A stretch of 64,000 bases of DNA. It comes from Pantoea ananatis LMG 2665 (GTDB taxonomy: Bacteria > Pseudomonadota > Gammaproteobacteria > Enterobacterales > Enterobacteriaceae). Where the stretch lies: assembly GCF_000710035.2 (NCBI RefSeq), contig NZ_JMJJ01000004.1, positions 1,178,001 through 1,242,000 on the forward strand, in the 5' to 3' direction. Numbering within the stretch: the first letter of the stretch is position 1; every line of letters begins with the position of its first letter. The notes under the pieces are model-generated. The model searched no databases. It was not told where the DNA came from and saw nothing but the letters and a program-made list of their open reading frames with translations. The translations under genes were made by a program, and so were the position numbers. Positions 51,520-61,434 of this stretch are shown here, piece after piece.

Positions 51520-52218
51520 TCAGGCTGTTTTTGTCCGAGCGTAGTGCAGGTTATTGCTATTCAGCAGGGAGATATCCAGATAACGGGACAGATCGCGCTG
51601 CTCTGCGCGGGGCAAATAAGGCAACTCACCGAGAAGCGGTGCCGTAATCTGTTCACGCAGGACGGAAATGATATCGGCATAGTGCGCCAGCCCCGGATTA
51701 ATACGATTAGCCACCCATCCGGCCAGCGGCAATCCGTCGGCCTGGATCGCCTGAGCGGTCAGTAGCGCATGGCTGATACAACCTAACTTAATCCCGACCA
51801 CTAAGATAACGGGCAGTTGCTGCTCGATCACCCAGGCCGACAGCGGCTGGGCATCGTTCATCAGGCTGCGCCAGCCCCCGGTGCCCTCGACCACCACGCG
51901 ATCGGCAAGCTGATTGAGATGCTGAAGCCCCTGCGTGATTTTCGCATAATCGACCTTATTGGGCGGATAGCCGCAGATTTCTTCTTTCTCAAAAATGACC
52001 GGATTCACTGCCTGATAAGGCAGCGCAAGGGAAGAGGCGCTCTGCAAAAACAATCCATCCTTGTTTCTCAGGCCCTCTTCTGTTTTGACGCCCCAGCGGG
52101 CAACAGGTTTGTAGCCCGCAGCCCGCTCGTTCGCCTGGGTAAAACTTTGCAGCAGGGCGCGTGCGACCACGGTTTTCCCCACTTCGGTATCGGTTCCGGT
52201 AATAAATAGCGTTTTCAC
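51520..52218 (-). CDS. bioD2: Dethiobiotin synthetase paralogue BioD2 (YnfK)
   Basis: 232 residues. P-loop GTDTEVGKT near 8-16, GYKPVA near 35, EGTGGWRSLMND near 112 and VANRINPGLAHYA near 170 all match E. coli YnfK/BioD2. It forms dethiobiotin from 7,8-diaminopelargonate, CO2 and ATP, or a related ureido ring; this copy is outside the bio operon. It lies 115 bases after mlc on the same strand, the same pairing as in E. coli. Confidence 0.93.
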   Translation of the reverse strand: MKTLFITGTDTEVGKTVVARALLQSFTQANERAAGYKPVARWGVKTEEGLRNKDGLFLQSASSLALPYQAVNPVIFEKEEICGYPPNKVDYAKITQGLQHLNQLADRVVVEGTGGWRSLMNDAQPLSAWVIEQQLPVILVVGIKLGCISHALLTAQAIQADGLPLAGWVANRINPGLAHYADIISVLREQITAPLLGELPYLPRAEQRDLSRYLDISLLNSNNLHYARTKTA

Positions 52219-52333
52219 TCTACTTCTCCTTCACAAGCGGTGTCAGCTCACTGACGATTCGGCTTTCATGCGAATGATCATTCTAAGGAAGGAAAAGGGG
52301 GAGCAGATTGCGTTAGCGCAAGGTTAGTGTTGC

Positions 52334-53551
52334 TTAACCTTGCAGTAACTTAATTAACAGGTAGCCGCTGTAAAGCGAATCCTTGATCAACGCGGCCGCA
52401 CCCAGCGTACCTGGCTCAGTAAATTCAGTGGGTGCAAGCTGAATCACTGCGCTGTATGCAGGTAAAGACTGCTGGTGAATGGTATTTTGTACTGCCGGAA
52501 AGAGAACATCTGCCGCCTGATTTAGCGGAGAACCGATAAGAATTTGTTGAGGATTAAAGATATTGACCATCATGCCGAGGATCCTGCCAACATGATGCCC
52601 CACTGTCGCTATGGCATCCCGCGCCAGCCTGTCGCCGCTCTGTGCTGCCTCACAAACGGCAGAAAGCGTTAAGGGCTGATGGTGTAACAGGCTGTCGGGC
52701 TGACCCGGAAGTCGGTGCGCAATCAGCGCCAGCAGGCTGCCGGTACTGGCGACTGTTTCAAGACAGCCGTGATTGCCGCAGTAGCATTGCTGGCCGTAAG
52801 GATCGACCTGTGTGTGGCCGACTTCCACCAGCGCGCGTCCGCTTTTGTGCAACAGCTGACCGCCAGTGATCACGCCAGCCCCTACCGTTTCGTCGATCAC
52901 AATCTGAATCACGTCCTGCGCACCGCGTGACGCACCAAACAGCGACTCGGCAAGCGTCCAGGCGGAGATATCGTGCTGGATAAATACCGGCAGGCCGGTC
53001 CGCGCCGCCAGGGTGCTGCCCAACGGCATATCATGGCAGGTATAGCCGGGTAAACGGTGCACCACACCGGATGCGGCATTAATCAGCCCCGGTAGGGTGA
53101 TGGCAATGGCGGTCAGCCTTTCCAGCCGTTTCTGATGACGGATAAAAAACGCGTCAACATGGTCGGTCAAACGCGTCAGCAGCGGCTCCGTGGCGTCATC
53201 AATGAGCGGCAGGTTGTCTTCGACAAGCGCCCTGCTGCTGAGGTCACGCAAGGTCAGCGTCAATATGCCACGGTGCAGACGAATCGCCAGATAGTGCCAG
53301 GCGTCCGTATCAAGGATTAAACCAATCGCCGGACGGCCGCGAGCGCCCGGCTCCTGAAACTCGGTTTCCTGAACCAGGTGGGCATCCAGCATTTCCCGCA
53401 CGATTTTGGTAATACTGGCAGGCGCCAGCTGGGCCCGTTTGGACAGTTCAATACGCGAGACTGGCCCATGCTGATCGATTAACCGGTAAACGACGCCAGC
53501 ATTAATTTGTTTAATTTGGTCAATATGGCCAGGTTGACTGTCCGAACTCAC
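52334..53551 (-). CDS. mlc: Glucose-responsive repressor Mlc (ROK family)
   Basis: 405 residues. N-terminal helix-turn-helix (GPVSRIELSKRAQLAPASIT near 30-49), ROK domain, and the zinc/ROK signature CYCGNHGCLET near 255-265. Ends LLIKLLQG like E. coli Mlc (DgsA). It represses ptsG, manXYZ, malT and itself until sequestered by dephosphorylated EIICB-Glc at the membrane. GTG start, as in E. coli, with GGAGCAGGGT upstream. Confidence 0.95.
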   Translation of the reverse strand: MSSDSQPGHIDQIKQINAGVVYRLIDQHGPVSRIELSKRAQLAPASITKIVREMLDAHLVQETEFQEPGARGRPAIGLILDTDAWHYLAIRLHRGILTLTLRDLSSRALVEDNLPLIDDATEPLLTRLTDHVDAFFIRHQKRLERLTAIAITLPGLINAASGVVHRLPGYTCHDMPLGSTLAARTGLPVFIQHDISAWTLAESLFGASRGAQDVIQIVIDETVGAGVITGGQLLHKSGRALVEVGHTQVDPYGQQCYCGNHGCLETVASTGSLLALIAHRLPGQPDSLLHHQPLTLSAVCEAAQSGDRLARDAIATVGHHVGRILGMMVNIFNPQQILIGSPLNQAADVLFPAVQNTIHQQSLPAYSAVIQLAPTEFTEPGTLGAAALIKDSLYSGYLLIKLLQG

Positions 53552-53621
53552 ACCCTGCTCCGGTTATTTTCGCGCTTCTAAATAAATATCCGCTATGGTG
53601 CGGCAGATTCACTTTTTGCGG

Positions 53622-53633
53622 CAAATATTTGCT
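53622..53633. promoter_or_regulatory. 12-base palindrome upstream of mlc
   Basis: GCAAATATTTGC is a perfect palindrome 71 bases upstream of the mlc start, in the 133-base gap to ynfL. Its AT-rich symmetric centre resembles Mlc operators, and E. coli mlc is autoregulated, but the match is only approximate. Confidence 0.4.
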
Positions 53634-53684
53634 TAGATATGTGATTTAACACACATAATTTTTCCGGCTTTGGCGGATAAATTG

Positions 53685-54572
53685 TCACTCACGGCGCAGT
53701 AACGCCATCATATGCGCCATCTGCGCACTCATTTCGCGTTCGCCCGACCAGACCAGCCACATCTCCGACTGCGCATCAGGCTCCTCCAGCGGTAACCACA
53801 CCACGTTCGCCAGACGCGCGTGGCTGAAGGAGGCAGGCAAGATAGATACACCCAGCCCGGTCGCGACCAGTCCGAGAATAGTCATGGCCTCGCCCACTTC
53901 CTGGGTAATGTAGGGCCGGATCTGATAGCGCTGAAGCAAATCCAGGATTTCGCTGTACAGTGCCGTTCCCACCTGAGGATCAAAAAACACAAAGGGTTCC
54001 CGCGCCAGCGCCTGCAAGGTGATCCGCCCTGCCGTCGCCAGCGGATGGGCTTTATGCACCACGGCGCACAATGGCTCGCGCAGCAAAAGCTGATGATGCA
54101 AATCGGCGGGGAGCGGCGTGTTGCGCATGACGCCGAGGTCCAGCTTGCCCTCATGCAGCGGAGCCAGCTGCTGACGGGTGTTAATTTCCTGCATCTGAAC
54201 ATGTACGTTGGGCCAGCGCTGGCGAAACACATAAAGCGCATCTGACATCACGCCAATAAAAGCCGCAGAGGAGGTAAATCCAATGCGCAGCTCTCCTTCT
54301 TCACCGCGATGCAGACGCGCGGCGCGCTGGGTTGCCTGCTCGACCTGTAACAGGATTGCCCGCGCATCCTGTAAAAACTGCGCGCCGGCCGGCGTAAGCT
54401 GCACGCTACGGTTGGTGCGGTTAAACAACTGCGCGCCGGTTTCCGCTTCAAGCTGCATGATTTGCTGACTCAACGGCGGCTGGGAGATGTGTAAGCGCTG
54501 GGCTGCGCGGCCAAAATGCAGCTCTTCCGCAACGGCAATAAAATAGCGCAGGTGACGCAGCTCAATATTCAT
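53685..54572 (-). CDS. ynfL: LysR-type regulator YnfL
   Basis: 295 residues. Winged helix-turn-helix LRHLRYFIAVAEELHFGRAA then LHISQPPLSQQIMQLEAETG (residues 5-45), followed by the effector-binding domain. Divergent from the MFS gene ynfM and next to mlc, as in E. coli, so it is named YnfL and probably regulates ynfM. The shared 95-base promoter gap carries a LysR-type dyad. Ligand unknown. Confidence 0.9.
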   Translation of the reverse strand: MNIELRHLRYFIAVAEELHFGRAAQRLHISQPPLSQQIMQLEAETGAQLFNRTNRSVQLTPAGAQFLQDARAILLQVEQATQRAARLHRGEEGELRIGFTSSAAFIGVMSDALYVFRQRWPNVHVQMQEINTRQQLAPLHEGKLDLGVMRNTPLPADLHHQLLLREPLCAVVHKAHPLATAGRITLQALAREPFVFFDPQVGTALYSEILDLLQRYQIRPYITQEVGEAMTILGLVATGLGVSILPASFSHARLANVVWLPLEEPDAQSEMWLVWSGEREMSAQMAHMMALLRRE

Positions 54573-54604
54573 AGGTTAAACGTCTTATTTAAGATGATTA
54601 ATAT

Positions 54605-54619
54605 ATTAGACAACCTAAT
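54605..54619. promoter_or_regulatory. LysR-type dyad between ynfL and ynfM
   Basis: ATTAGACAACCTAAT: perfect five-base arms around five bases, with a T-N11-A core typical of LysR boxes. Centred 40 bases from the ynfL start and about 56 from ynfM. Confidence 0.6.
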
Positions 54620-54667
54620 AGACCTTTTCTACAGTAACACTCTGTTTTTACTCATAAGGATCCCCCT

Positions 54668-55915
54668 GTGAATCGCTCTTCACCTGCGGTGCCGCTGGAC
54701 AGCGATATGCCTGCACAGTCTGAGGCTTCCTCGTCTGACTGGATTGTGCGCGGCACCCGGCCTTTTATGCGCGTCACGCTCGCCTTGTTTTCTGCCGGGC
54801 TGGCCACCTTTGCCCTGCTGTATTGCGTGCAGCCTATTCTGCCGGTGCTCTCTGCACAGTTTGGCATTTCTCCCGCCGCGAGCAGTATTTCGCTTTCCAT
54901 TTCCACCGCCATGATGGCCCTGGGATTACTGGTGACAGGCCCGCTGTCCGATGCCATAGGACGGAAGTCCGTGATGGTAACGGCGCTCATGCTGGCCGCA
55001 ATCTGTACCCTGCTCTCTGCCACTATGACCAGCTGGCACGGCATTTTACTGATGCGGGGCTTGATCGGCTTATCGCTGAGCGGTGTGGCCGCGGTGGGCA
55101 TGACCTATCTGAGTGAAGAGATTCATCCCAGTGTGGTGGCCTTTTCGATGGGGCTGTACATCAGCGGAAACTCGATTGGCAGCATGAGCGGCCGCCTGAT
55201 AAGCGGTGTATTAACCGACTTCTTTTCATGGCGCATAGCCATTGCGGCCATTGGCTGTTTTGCCCTCGCCGCTGCCCTGATGTTCTGGAAAATCTTACCG
55301 GAATCGCGCCATTTCCGTCCGGCCTCGCTGCGCCCGCGCCATCTGACCATTAACTTCCGTCTGCACTGGCGCGATGCGGGATTGCCGCTGCTGTTTGCCG
55401 AAGGCCTGCTGCTGATGGGCGCCTTTGTGACGCTGTTCAACTATATCGGCTATCGCCTGCTGGGCGCGCCGTGGCATTTAAGTCAGGCTGTGGTGGGCTT
55501 GCTGTCGGTGGTTTATCTGACCGGGTCATGGAGTTCCCCGAAAGCCGGCGCGTTAACCAGCCGGTTTGGGCGCGGCCCGGTTATGTTTGGCTCGACCTTT
55601 ATTATGCTGATGGGGTTACTGCTGACGGCATTTAACGGTATCGTGCTGATCTTCATTGGTATGATGCTGTTTACGGCAGGATTTTTCGCCGCGCACTCCG
55701 TGGCGAGCGGCTGGATTGGCCCACGCGCTCGTCGGGCAAAAGGTCAGGCTTCTTCGCTCTATCTGTTCAGCTATTACGTCGGCTCAAGCGTGGCGGGTAC
55801 GGCTGGCGGCTTTTTCTGGCATCAGTTTGGCTGGGGCGGCCTGACACTGTTTATCTCCGCTTTACTGCTGTTAGCGTTGTGGGTTGCCTGGCAGCTGCAC
55901 CGCCGCAAACTCTAG
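54668..55915 (+). CDS. ynfM: MFS transporter YnfM
   Basis: 415 residues. A polar 40-residue N-terminus precedes about 12 membrane helices; MFS motif A is GPLSDAIGRKSVM near 96. Synteny with ynfL and mlc supports the name. E. coli YnfM is a predicted sugar or drug efflux protein without a firmly known substrate. GTG start with AAGGA upstream. An inverted repeat without T-run (55931-55938 with 55949-55956) follows. Confidence 0.9.
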   Translation: MNRSSPAVPLDSDMPAQSEASSSDWIVRGTRPFMRVTLALFSAGLATFALLYCVQPILPVLSAQFGISPAASSISLSISTAMMALGLLVTGPLSDAIGRKSVMVTALMLAAICTLLSATMTSWHGILLMRGLIGLSLSGVAAVGMTYLSEEIHPSVVAFSMGLYISGNSIGSMSGRLISGVLTDFFSWRIAIAAIGCFALAAALMFWKILPESRHFRPASLRPRHLTINFRLHWRDAGLPLLFAEGLLLMGAFVTLFNYIGYRLLGAPWHLSQAVVGLLSVVYLTGSWSSPKAGALTSRFGRGPVMFGSTFIMLMGLLLTAFNGIVLIFIGMMLFTAGFFAAHSVASGWIGPRARRAKGQASSLYLFSYYVGSSVAGTAGGFFWHQFGWGGLTLFISALLLLALWVAWQLHRRKL

Positions 55916-56080
55916 CAAAACTTAATGAATATTCCGGGTGTTTGACTGCCCGGAATGCGGCCCGTACAAGAATTGTCCGTATTATCAGTATGATTGCCTA
56001 AAGCACGCGTTTCCCCGCTATAATCGGTTTGATCCCAAAGATTAATGTCATCTTTGAATTCACAGCAAGGGGGAGACCTA

Positions 56081-56338
56081 ATGGCGCGATACTATTACGT
56101 CAACAAACAATCAGGCTACAACGATAATCACGTGGTTCATGCAAGCGGCTGTAAATATCTTCCGGATTTGGAAGGTCGGCTGTTTCTCGGCACATTTTAT
56201 TCCGCAACCGCAGCCATTCAGCAGGCCCGTAAGTACTATCCCGGTTCATTAGGGTGCGATGCGTGTTGCCCGGTTGCCCCGGGTAAAAATGTGCACACTC
56301 AGGACAGTGTGGCGCTTAAGCACGGCGTGGATTCCTGA
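56081..56338 (+). CDS. Small Cys/His-containing protein of unknown function
   Basis: 85 residues, no signal peptide or membrane segment. MARYYYVNKQSGYNDNHVVH is followed by ASGCKYLPD and later GCDACCPV, so one His and four Cys are arranged like a small metal-binding site. Similar hypothetical proteins occur in other enterobacteria, in my memory, without known function. ATG with AAGGGGGAG upstream; the 12-codon extension upstream is less likely. Confidence 0.75.
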   Translation: MARYYYVNKQSGYNDNHVVHASGCKYLPDLEGRLFLGTFYSATAAIQQARKYYPGSLGCDACCPVAPGKNVHTQDSVALKHGVDS

Positions 56339-56540
56339 TTACGCAACGCCCGTTTGACGTCAGTATGGCGGTTGCTGGCCGCCATTCTCAGCCCAGCCCG
56401 TATGCCGGTTATCCTCGCCTTCTCTGCCCCCGAGTCTGCTGTCTGCGGTTGGTCTGTCATCCCACAGAGTCGTCATTTCGTTAAGCTTTTTCATTTTTTT
56501 CCGTTATCTTAGAACCCTTACTTTCATACAGGGCTCTACC

Positions 56541-57086
56541 ATGCGTAATAAATTCGCATCGTCTCAAATTGCGCTTCACTGGCTTACTGTTCTGCTGCTC
56601 ATCATTGCCTATGCCACGATGGAGTTACGTGGCTATGTCGAGCGGGGTTCCTGGCAGCGCTTTGCGATGATGGTGACGCATTTCAGCGCCGGGGCGACGA
56701 TTCTGGTGGTGATGCTGTCGCGATTACTGCTGAAACTCCGTCATCGTAGTCCCGCCATTGTTCCTCCGGTGCCGCGCTGGCAAACCGGGCTGGCTCACCT
56801 GACGCATACGCTGATTTATGCGCTTTTCATCACGCTTCCGGTGCTGGGACTGGCATCGCGTTATCTGAAAGGTCGCGAGTGGCAGTTATTTGGTATACCG
56901 ATGCCGGTGGCGGCCGAACCTGACTTTGATCTGTCGGATACGCTGACCGACTGGCACGAAACGCTGGCCCCACTTGGCTACTGGCTGATTGGCTTACATG
57001 TGGCGGCGGCGCTGTTTCATCATTACGCCCTGAAGGACAATACGCTGCTGCGGATGATGCCCGGACAGCGTCATCGCGGGCCGTAA
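56541..57086 (+). CDS. cybB: Cytochrome b561 (CybB)
   Basis: 181 residues, four membrane helices. Haem-ligand His residues are in SQIALHWLTVLLL near 13, MVTHFSAGATILVV near 48 and LIGLHVAAALFHHYALKDNTLLRMMPG near 153-179, the last being the hallmark of the family. Inner-membrane di-haem cytochrome; in E. coli CybB can oxidise superoxide with ubiquinone. Monocistronic. Confidence 0.93.
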   Translation: MRNKFASSQIALHWLTVLLLIIAYATMELRGYVERGSWQRFAMMVTHFSAGATILVVMLSRLLLKLRHRSPAIVPPVPRWQTGLAHLTHTLIYALFITLPVLGLASRYLKGREWQLFGIPMPVAAEPDFDLSDTLTDWHETLAPLGYWLIGLHVAAALFHHYALKDNTLLRMMPGQRHRGP

Positions 57087-57251
57087 ACGCCATACGGCCG
57101 TATCGGGCAAAAAAATTTCATCTTAATCTGCGCCTGGTGGTTCCACCCGGCGCGTAATTCCTCCACAATAACCGCTAAAGTGTGACGCAGGTCACTATCA
57201 TGGGGTGATCGCCCTGACTCCTTTTTGACGCACAGACTGATTTAACTTCTC

Positions 57252-58436
57252 ATGCCATTAACAACTGTTTCCCGTAAAACGGCCTGGCTACGCGTGGTGC
57301 TGTTGGCCATCGCCGCTTTTGTGTTTAATACCACCGAATTTGTGCCGGTCGGTTTACTGTCCGATATTGCCGCAGGCTTTTCGATGAAAACGTCTGAAGT
57401 GGGCATTATGCTGACGATCTATGCCTGGGTGGTGGCCTTACTGTCACTGCCTTTGATGCTGCTGACGCGGAATATTGAACGCCGGCTCCTGTTAACGGTT
57501 CTGTTTATCGTCTTTATTGCCAGTCATGTGCTTTCTACGTTTGCGTGGAGTTTTACCTCCCTGATCGTATCCCGTGTGGGAATTGCGTTGTCCCATGCGG
57601 TGTTTTGGTCAATTACAGCATCGCTGGCAATTCGTGTTGCCCCCGCAGGTAAAAAAACCCAGGCACTCAGCATGCTGGCAACCGGCACCGCGCTGGCAAT
57701 GGTTTTGGGCGTGCCGATTGGACGCGTGGTCGGTCAGGCGCTGGGCTGGCGCACAACGTTTGGCGTGATCGGGCTGTCCGCCCTGGTGCTGATGATTATG
57801 CTGGCGCGTATCCTGCCACGGTTGCCCAGCGAGCACACGGGTTCGCTTAGCAGCGTTCCCCTGCTGTTCCGCCGACCGGCGCTTGTCGGGATGTATCTGC
57901 TGGTGACGTTAATTGTGACCGCGCACTATACGGCCTACAGCTATATTGAGCCTTTTATGCAGCTCGTTGCTAATGCCAGCGAGGGGTTCACCACCTTACT
58001 GCTGCTGCTGTTCGGTTCGGCGGGCATTATTGGCAGCCTGTTATTCAGTTCGCTGGGGAAAAAATTCCCATCTGCGTTGCTGATTGCCGCTATCGCGCTG
58101 GTGACGCTGTGCATGGGACTGTTAATCTTCGCCGCAGTCCGGCCCGGCGCAATCATTACCCTGTGCGTGGTCTGGGGAATGGCAATGATGATGATTGGCC
58201 TGGCGATGCAAATCCGCGTGCTGTCTTTAGCCTCGGACGCGACGGACGTCGCGATGTCATTAATGTCCGGTATTTATAATATCGGTATTGGTGCGGGCGC
58301 GCTATTAGGCAGCCAGGTCAGCGCTTACATGAGCCTGTCTGATGTGGGTAATGTGGGAGCGATCATCGGACTCGCGGCGCTGTTATGGTGTATTTATATT
58401 TTCAAACGTTATCCGCAACTGCGTTCCAACGGGTGA
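57252..58436 (+). CDS. sotB: Sugar efflux transporter SotB
   Basis: 394 residues, 12 membrane helices. It starts with the SotB-like sequence [19 protein letters not shown] near residue 20 and has [18 protein letters not shown] near 115 and [15 protein letters not shown] near 155. SotB exports arabinose and IPTG-like sugars and is an MFS DHA1 protein. The ATG has only a weak ribosome site. Followed by a hairpin, AGCAGGCT (58441-58448) with AGCCTGCT (58461-58468), a possible terminator. Confidence 0.93.
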   Translation: MPLTTVSRKTAWLRVVLLAIAAFVFNTTEFVPVGLLSDIAAGFSMKTSEVGIMLTIYAWVVALLSLPLMLLTRNIERRLLLTVLFIVFIASHVLSTFAWSFTSLIVSRVGIALSHAVFWSITASLAIRVAPAGKKTQALSMLATGTALAMVLGVPIGRVVGQALGWRTTFGVIGLSALVLMIMLARILPRLPSEHTGSLSSVPLLFRRPALVGMYLLVTLIVTAHYTAYSYIEPFMQLVANASEGFTTLLLLLFGSAGIIGSLLFSSLGKKFPSALLIAAIALVTLCMGLLIFAAVRPGAIITLCVVWGMAMMMIGLAMQIRVLSLASDATDVAMSLMSGIYNIGIGAGALLGSQVSAYMSLSDVGNVGAIIGLAALLWCIYIFKRYPQLRSNG

Positions 58437-58892
58437 CAACAGCAGGCTTCGTGATGACGGAGCCTGCTCTGGTTTATTCCTCACAGACACAATGCGTGAA
58501 AACAGCCGTTCGGCTACCGGCACCGGGATCATGCCGCCGCGCGTTGGCGGTTATCTGCGTCATCGATCACGCCGCGTCACCAGCCTGCCCGACGTTAGCC
58601 AGCACGAGTCAGTGAATTAAGGTCACAGACAACCCTAAACATTAAATAACGGAATACGCACCGCACCCCGCGTTTTTAACGTCGTAACCTGAGACAGCGT
58701 ATTGGCCGGTATAAAATTGGCACGTGTAAATTGGTTATTTAAGCCGCATCGTTAAGGTATAAAACGTCTGGGAATTCGCCTGCCGTTAATAAGCTAAAAA
58801 AGTTCGTTAAATATCATTACCCTATTCTCAACACTTCCATTACCTATGTTTACCCCGTATAACGGAGAAAATCGTTAACGTCAGGTGTCATA
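58437..58892. other. Gene-poor region after sotB
   Basis: 456 bases. It begins with the sotB hairpin. A 42-codon in-frame ATG (58491-58620) has no ribosome site and looks non-coding. GGTATAAAA occurs twice (near 58709 and 58756), each a possible -10 element for the gene at 58893. Nothing else recognised. Confidence 0.3.
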
Positions 58893-59216
58893 ATGACGAG
58901 GAAGTGGTTAACTCTATATTTGTCACGCAGCGTCAGCCGGGTCATGCTGGATGATATTCGGGCGATCTTGCCCACTGATGGGGTGAAAATTTTTCTCAAT
59001 GACTTAGACGATGCCTGCCATGCCACAGTAGAATGTGTGCAGGCAGAGAATACCTGCGCGCTTGTGGCCTCGGCGATTGTTGTGTGGCGTCAACTGGGTC
59101 ATATCCACACAATGATTTACACCAAAGGCGAGATACGGCGTGCGGTAAATGAGGCGACCCAGTTTGAACTGTTTACGTTGCTGAAGAACCATCACGCCGT
59201 GTTACGGCTGGCTTAA
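58893..59216 (+). CDS. Conserved-looking protein of unknown function
   Basis: 107 residues, soluble, mixed alpha/beta by appearance (GVKIFLNDLDDAC, then ALVASAIVVWRQLGHI, then FELFTLLKNHHAVLRL). ATG with AGGTG upstream. I do not recognise the family. It precedes yoaK by 26 bases on the same strand and may share its transcript. No motif suggests a function. Confidence 0.65.
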   Translation: MTRKWLTLYLSRSVSRVMLDDIRAILPTDGVKIFLNDLDDACHATVECVQAENTCALVASAIVVWRQLGHIHTMIYTKGEIRRAVNEATQFELFTLLKNHHAVLRLA

Positions 59217-59242
59217 TCCCTGAATAGACTCACAGGATAAAC

Positions 59243-59341
59243 ATGAGAATTGGTCTGTTGTTCCCCATTGCTATCATCGTGGCCGGCATCGGTTTTCTCG
59301 CCTGGTTCATCGGCAGCGGCCTGGCCATGCCGGGATCATAA
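59243..59341 (+). CDS. yoaK: 32-residue membrane protein YoaK
   Basis: MRIGLLFPIAIIVAGIGFLA and 12 further residues (WFIGSGLAMPGS) form one membrane helix with a short polar end. Length and residues match E. coli YoaK as remembered (MRIG at the start, FLAWF in the middle, a PG near the end). ATG with CAGGATA upstream. The stop (59341) lies one base before the convergent ybiI stop. Role unknown; a small stress-related inner-membrane protein in E. coli. Confidence 0.85.
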   Translation: MRIGLLFPIAIIVAGIGFLAWFIGSGLAMPGS

Positions 59342-59342
59342 T

Positions 59343-59609
59343 TCAGCGAAGCTGGCTGTCTTTACTGCCGCGACGGTTGTAAAGGCTGGTTTCTTTTTGC
59401 TGCTTATCGATTTTTTCCTGACAGGTGACACAGTAGCGCACGCCTTTCAGTGCCTGACGGCGCGCCGCCGGTATCGGTTCGCCGCACAGTTCACATTCCG
59501 TGGCGCTTTCGCCCTGACCGATCGACTGGCGCACGCGTTCGATCCCGTCGTTAACGGTACTGTCGATCTGTTCCTGAACCGCCCCTTCTGAAGCCCAACC
59601 GTTCGCCAT
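59343..59609 (-). CDS. ybiI: DksA/TraR-type zinc-finger protein YbiI
   Basis: 88 residues ending NRRGSKDSQLR like E. coli YbiI. The C4 zinc finger is CELCGEPIPAARRQALKG then YCVTCQEKI (Cys pairs about 39/42 and 60/63). It may affect RNA polymerase as DksA relatives do, or be a simple zinc protein. Start: MANGWASEG with AAGGGA upstream; the longer frame is not credible. Converges with yoaK. Confidence 0.92.
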   Translation of the reverse strand: MANGWASEGAVQEQIDSTVNDGIERVRQSIGQGESATECELCGEPIPAARRQALKGVRYCVTCQEKIDKQQKETSLYNRRGSKDSQLR

Positions 59610-59711
59610 GTTATTTCCCTTCTGAACACCAAACACACTCTTAACTGTACAACATATCTGACATTTTGCAGGCAAGGCGGCACACGTCCCTGTGAGCCGC
59701 CGCATCATGGA

Positions 59712-61307
59712 TTACGGCTTGATATCGACCTGATAAAAAATATGCTTGCCGAAGGGATCCACTTCATAACCGCTGACCGTCGTGCGTATCGGTTCATAAA
59801 TGGTGGAGTGGGCAATCATGACGGCGGGCATCTGGTCATGCATGATCTGCTGCGCCTGCAGGTACATTTGAGTCCGTTTGCGCTGATCCGGTTCGGCCCG
59901 GGCTTGGGTGATCAGGGTTTCAAACGGCTGATAGCACCACTTTGATGAGTTTGAACCGCCTTTCGCCGCGGTGCAGGTATAGAGCGGTCCGAAAAAGTTA
60001 TCCGGATCGCCCGTCGCCGTTGTCCAGCCCATCAGAGCAGCCTGATGTTCACCGTTGCGCACGCGTTTGAGGTATTCGCCCCATTCATAACTCACGATGT
60101 TGGCCTTGATGCCGACTTTTGCCCAGTCGGCCTGGATCATCTCCGCCATCCGGCGCGCATTCGGATTATAGGGGCGCTGAACCGGCATCGCCCACAGCGC
60201 GATTTCCGTTCCCGGTTTCACACCCGCTTCGGCCAGCAGGGCTTTAGCCTTTTCCGGATCGTAATCGTAGTCTTTGAGATCCTTGTCTGCGCTCCAGACG
60301 CCAGGCGGAAGAATATTTTTGGCGACCGTGCCCGTGCCTTTAAAAATGGCCTCAATAATGGCGGGTTTGTTTATCGCCATGGCCAGCGCCTGACGGACTT
60401 TCACATTATCAGTGGGCGCTTTAGTGGTGTTGAATGCCAGAAAACCGGTATTCAGCCCTGCTGCCTGTTTGAGCGTGATCGCCTTGTTCTGTCGCATTTT
60501 GTCCAGGTCGGCCGGATTAGGGAATGGCATCACCTGACACTCATTTTTTTCCAGTTTGGCGTAGCGCACGGCGGCATCCGGCGTAATGCTGAAAATCAGC
60601 CGATCCAGTTTGGCTTTCCCCTGCCAGTAGTCAGGAAACGCCTTATAGAGAATGCGTGAATCTTTTTGATACTGCACTAGCTGGAAAGGTCCGGTGCCTA
60701 TCGGGTCCATATCCACCTTCTCTGGCGTGCCGGCCTTTAGCATCTTGTCCGCGTATTCCGCTGAATGGACAGAGGCAAAGTACCAGGCCAGGTCGGCCAA
60801 AAACGGCGACTCCGGATGGGCCAGGGTGAAGCGCACGGTGTGATCGTCGATGCGATCGATATGGGTGATAAGCGTCGCCAGCTGCAGGCTGTCGAAGTTG
60901 GAATAATTGCCACCAGAGACCGCATGATAGGGATTTTTGCTGTCCATTTGCCGCATAAACGAGAAGATCACATCATCTGCGTTGAAATCGCGGCTGGGCG
61001 TAAACTGCTTATTGCTCTGAAATTTGACGTTGTGCCGAAGATAAAAGGTATAAACCTTGCCGTCCGGGCTGATATCCCAACGTTCTGCCAGGCTGGGAAT
61101 CAGTTCGGTCGTGCCCGGTTTGAAGTCCACCAGGCGATTGAATACCGGTACAGCACTGGCATCCACGCTGGTTCCCGAGGTGTAAAGTTGCGGATTAAAA
61201 TTTTCAGGGGAGCCTTCGGAGCAGTACACCAGCGTTTTTGCATGGACGCCGCCCGCCAGAGCCACACCTGCAGTAAGCAGTGCCAGGGTCGTAAACCTGT
61301 TTCTCAT
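59712..61307 (-). CDS. Periplasmic peptide-binding protein (DppA-like)
   Basis: 531 residues of SBP family 5. Signal peptide (about 1-23, ending VHA), then KTLVYCSEGSPENFNPQLY, DPIGTGPFQLVQYQKDSRI and ALWAMPVQRPYNPNARRMAE, strongly resembling E. coli DppA. It would bind dipeptides or haem for the Dpp ABC transporter, but no dppBCDF genes are next to it, so it is a stand-alone paralogue probably using a transporter encoded elsewhere. It faces away from pepT, a peptidase gene, suggesting a functional link. ATG start. Confidence 0.92.
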   Translation of the reverse strand: MRNRFTTLALLTAGVALAGGVHAKTLVYCSEGSPENFNPQLYTSGTSVDASAVPVFNRLVDFKPGTTELIPSLAERWDISPDGKVYTFYLRHNVKFQSNKQFTPSRDFNADDVIFSFMRQMDSKNPYHAVSGGNYSNFDSLQLATLITHIDRIDDHTVRFTLAHPESPFLADLAWYFASVHSAEYADKMLKAGTPEKVDMDPIGTGPFQLVQYQKDSRILYKAFPDYWQGKAKLDRLIFSITPDAAVRYAKLEKNECQVMPFPNPADLDKMRQNKAITLKQAAGLNTGFLAFNTTKAPTDNVKVRQALAMAINKPAIIEAIFKGTGTVAKNILPPGVWSADKDLKDYDYDPEKAKALLAEAGVKPGTEIALWAMPVQRPYNPNARRMAEMIQADWAKVGIKANIVSYEWGEYLKRVRNGEHQAALMGWTTATGDPDNFFGPLYTCTAAKGGSNSSKWCYQPFETLITQARAEPDQRKRTQMYLQAQQIMHDQMPAVMIAHSTIYEPIRTTVSGYEVDPFGKHIFYQVDIKP

Positions 61308-61434
61308 TATTGTCCTCGCTTTCTGTTGACTTCCGTTAGTCTGAATATCTAAATGAATGATTTAGCGCTTTGATAGATAGCATGAATCACCACCATAGCG
61401 AACCCCGCAGTACGTCAACTAATAAGGATTAGTG

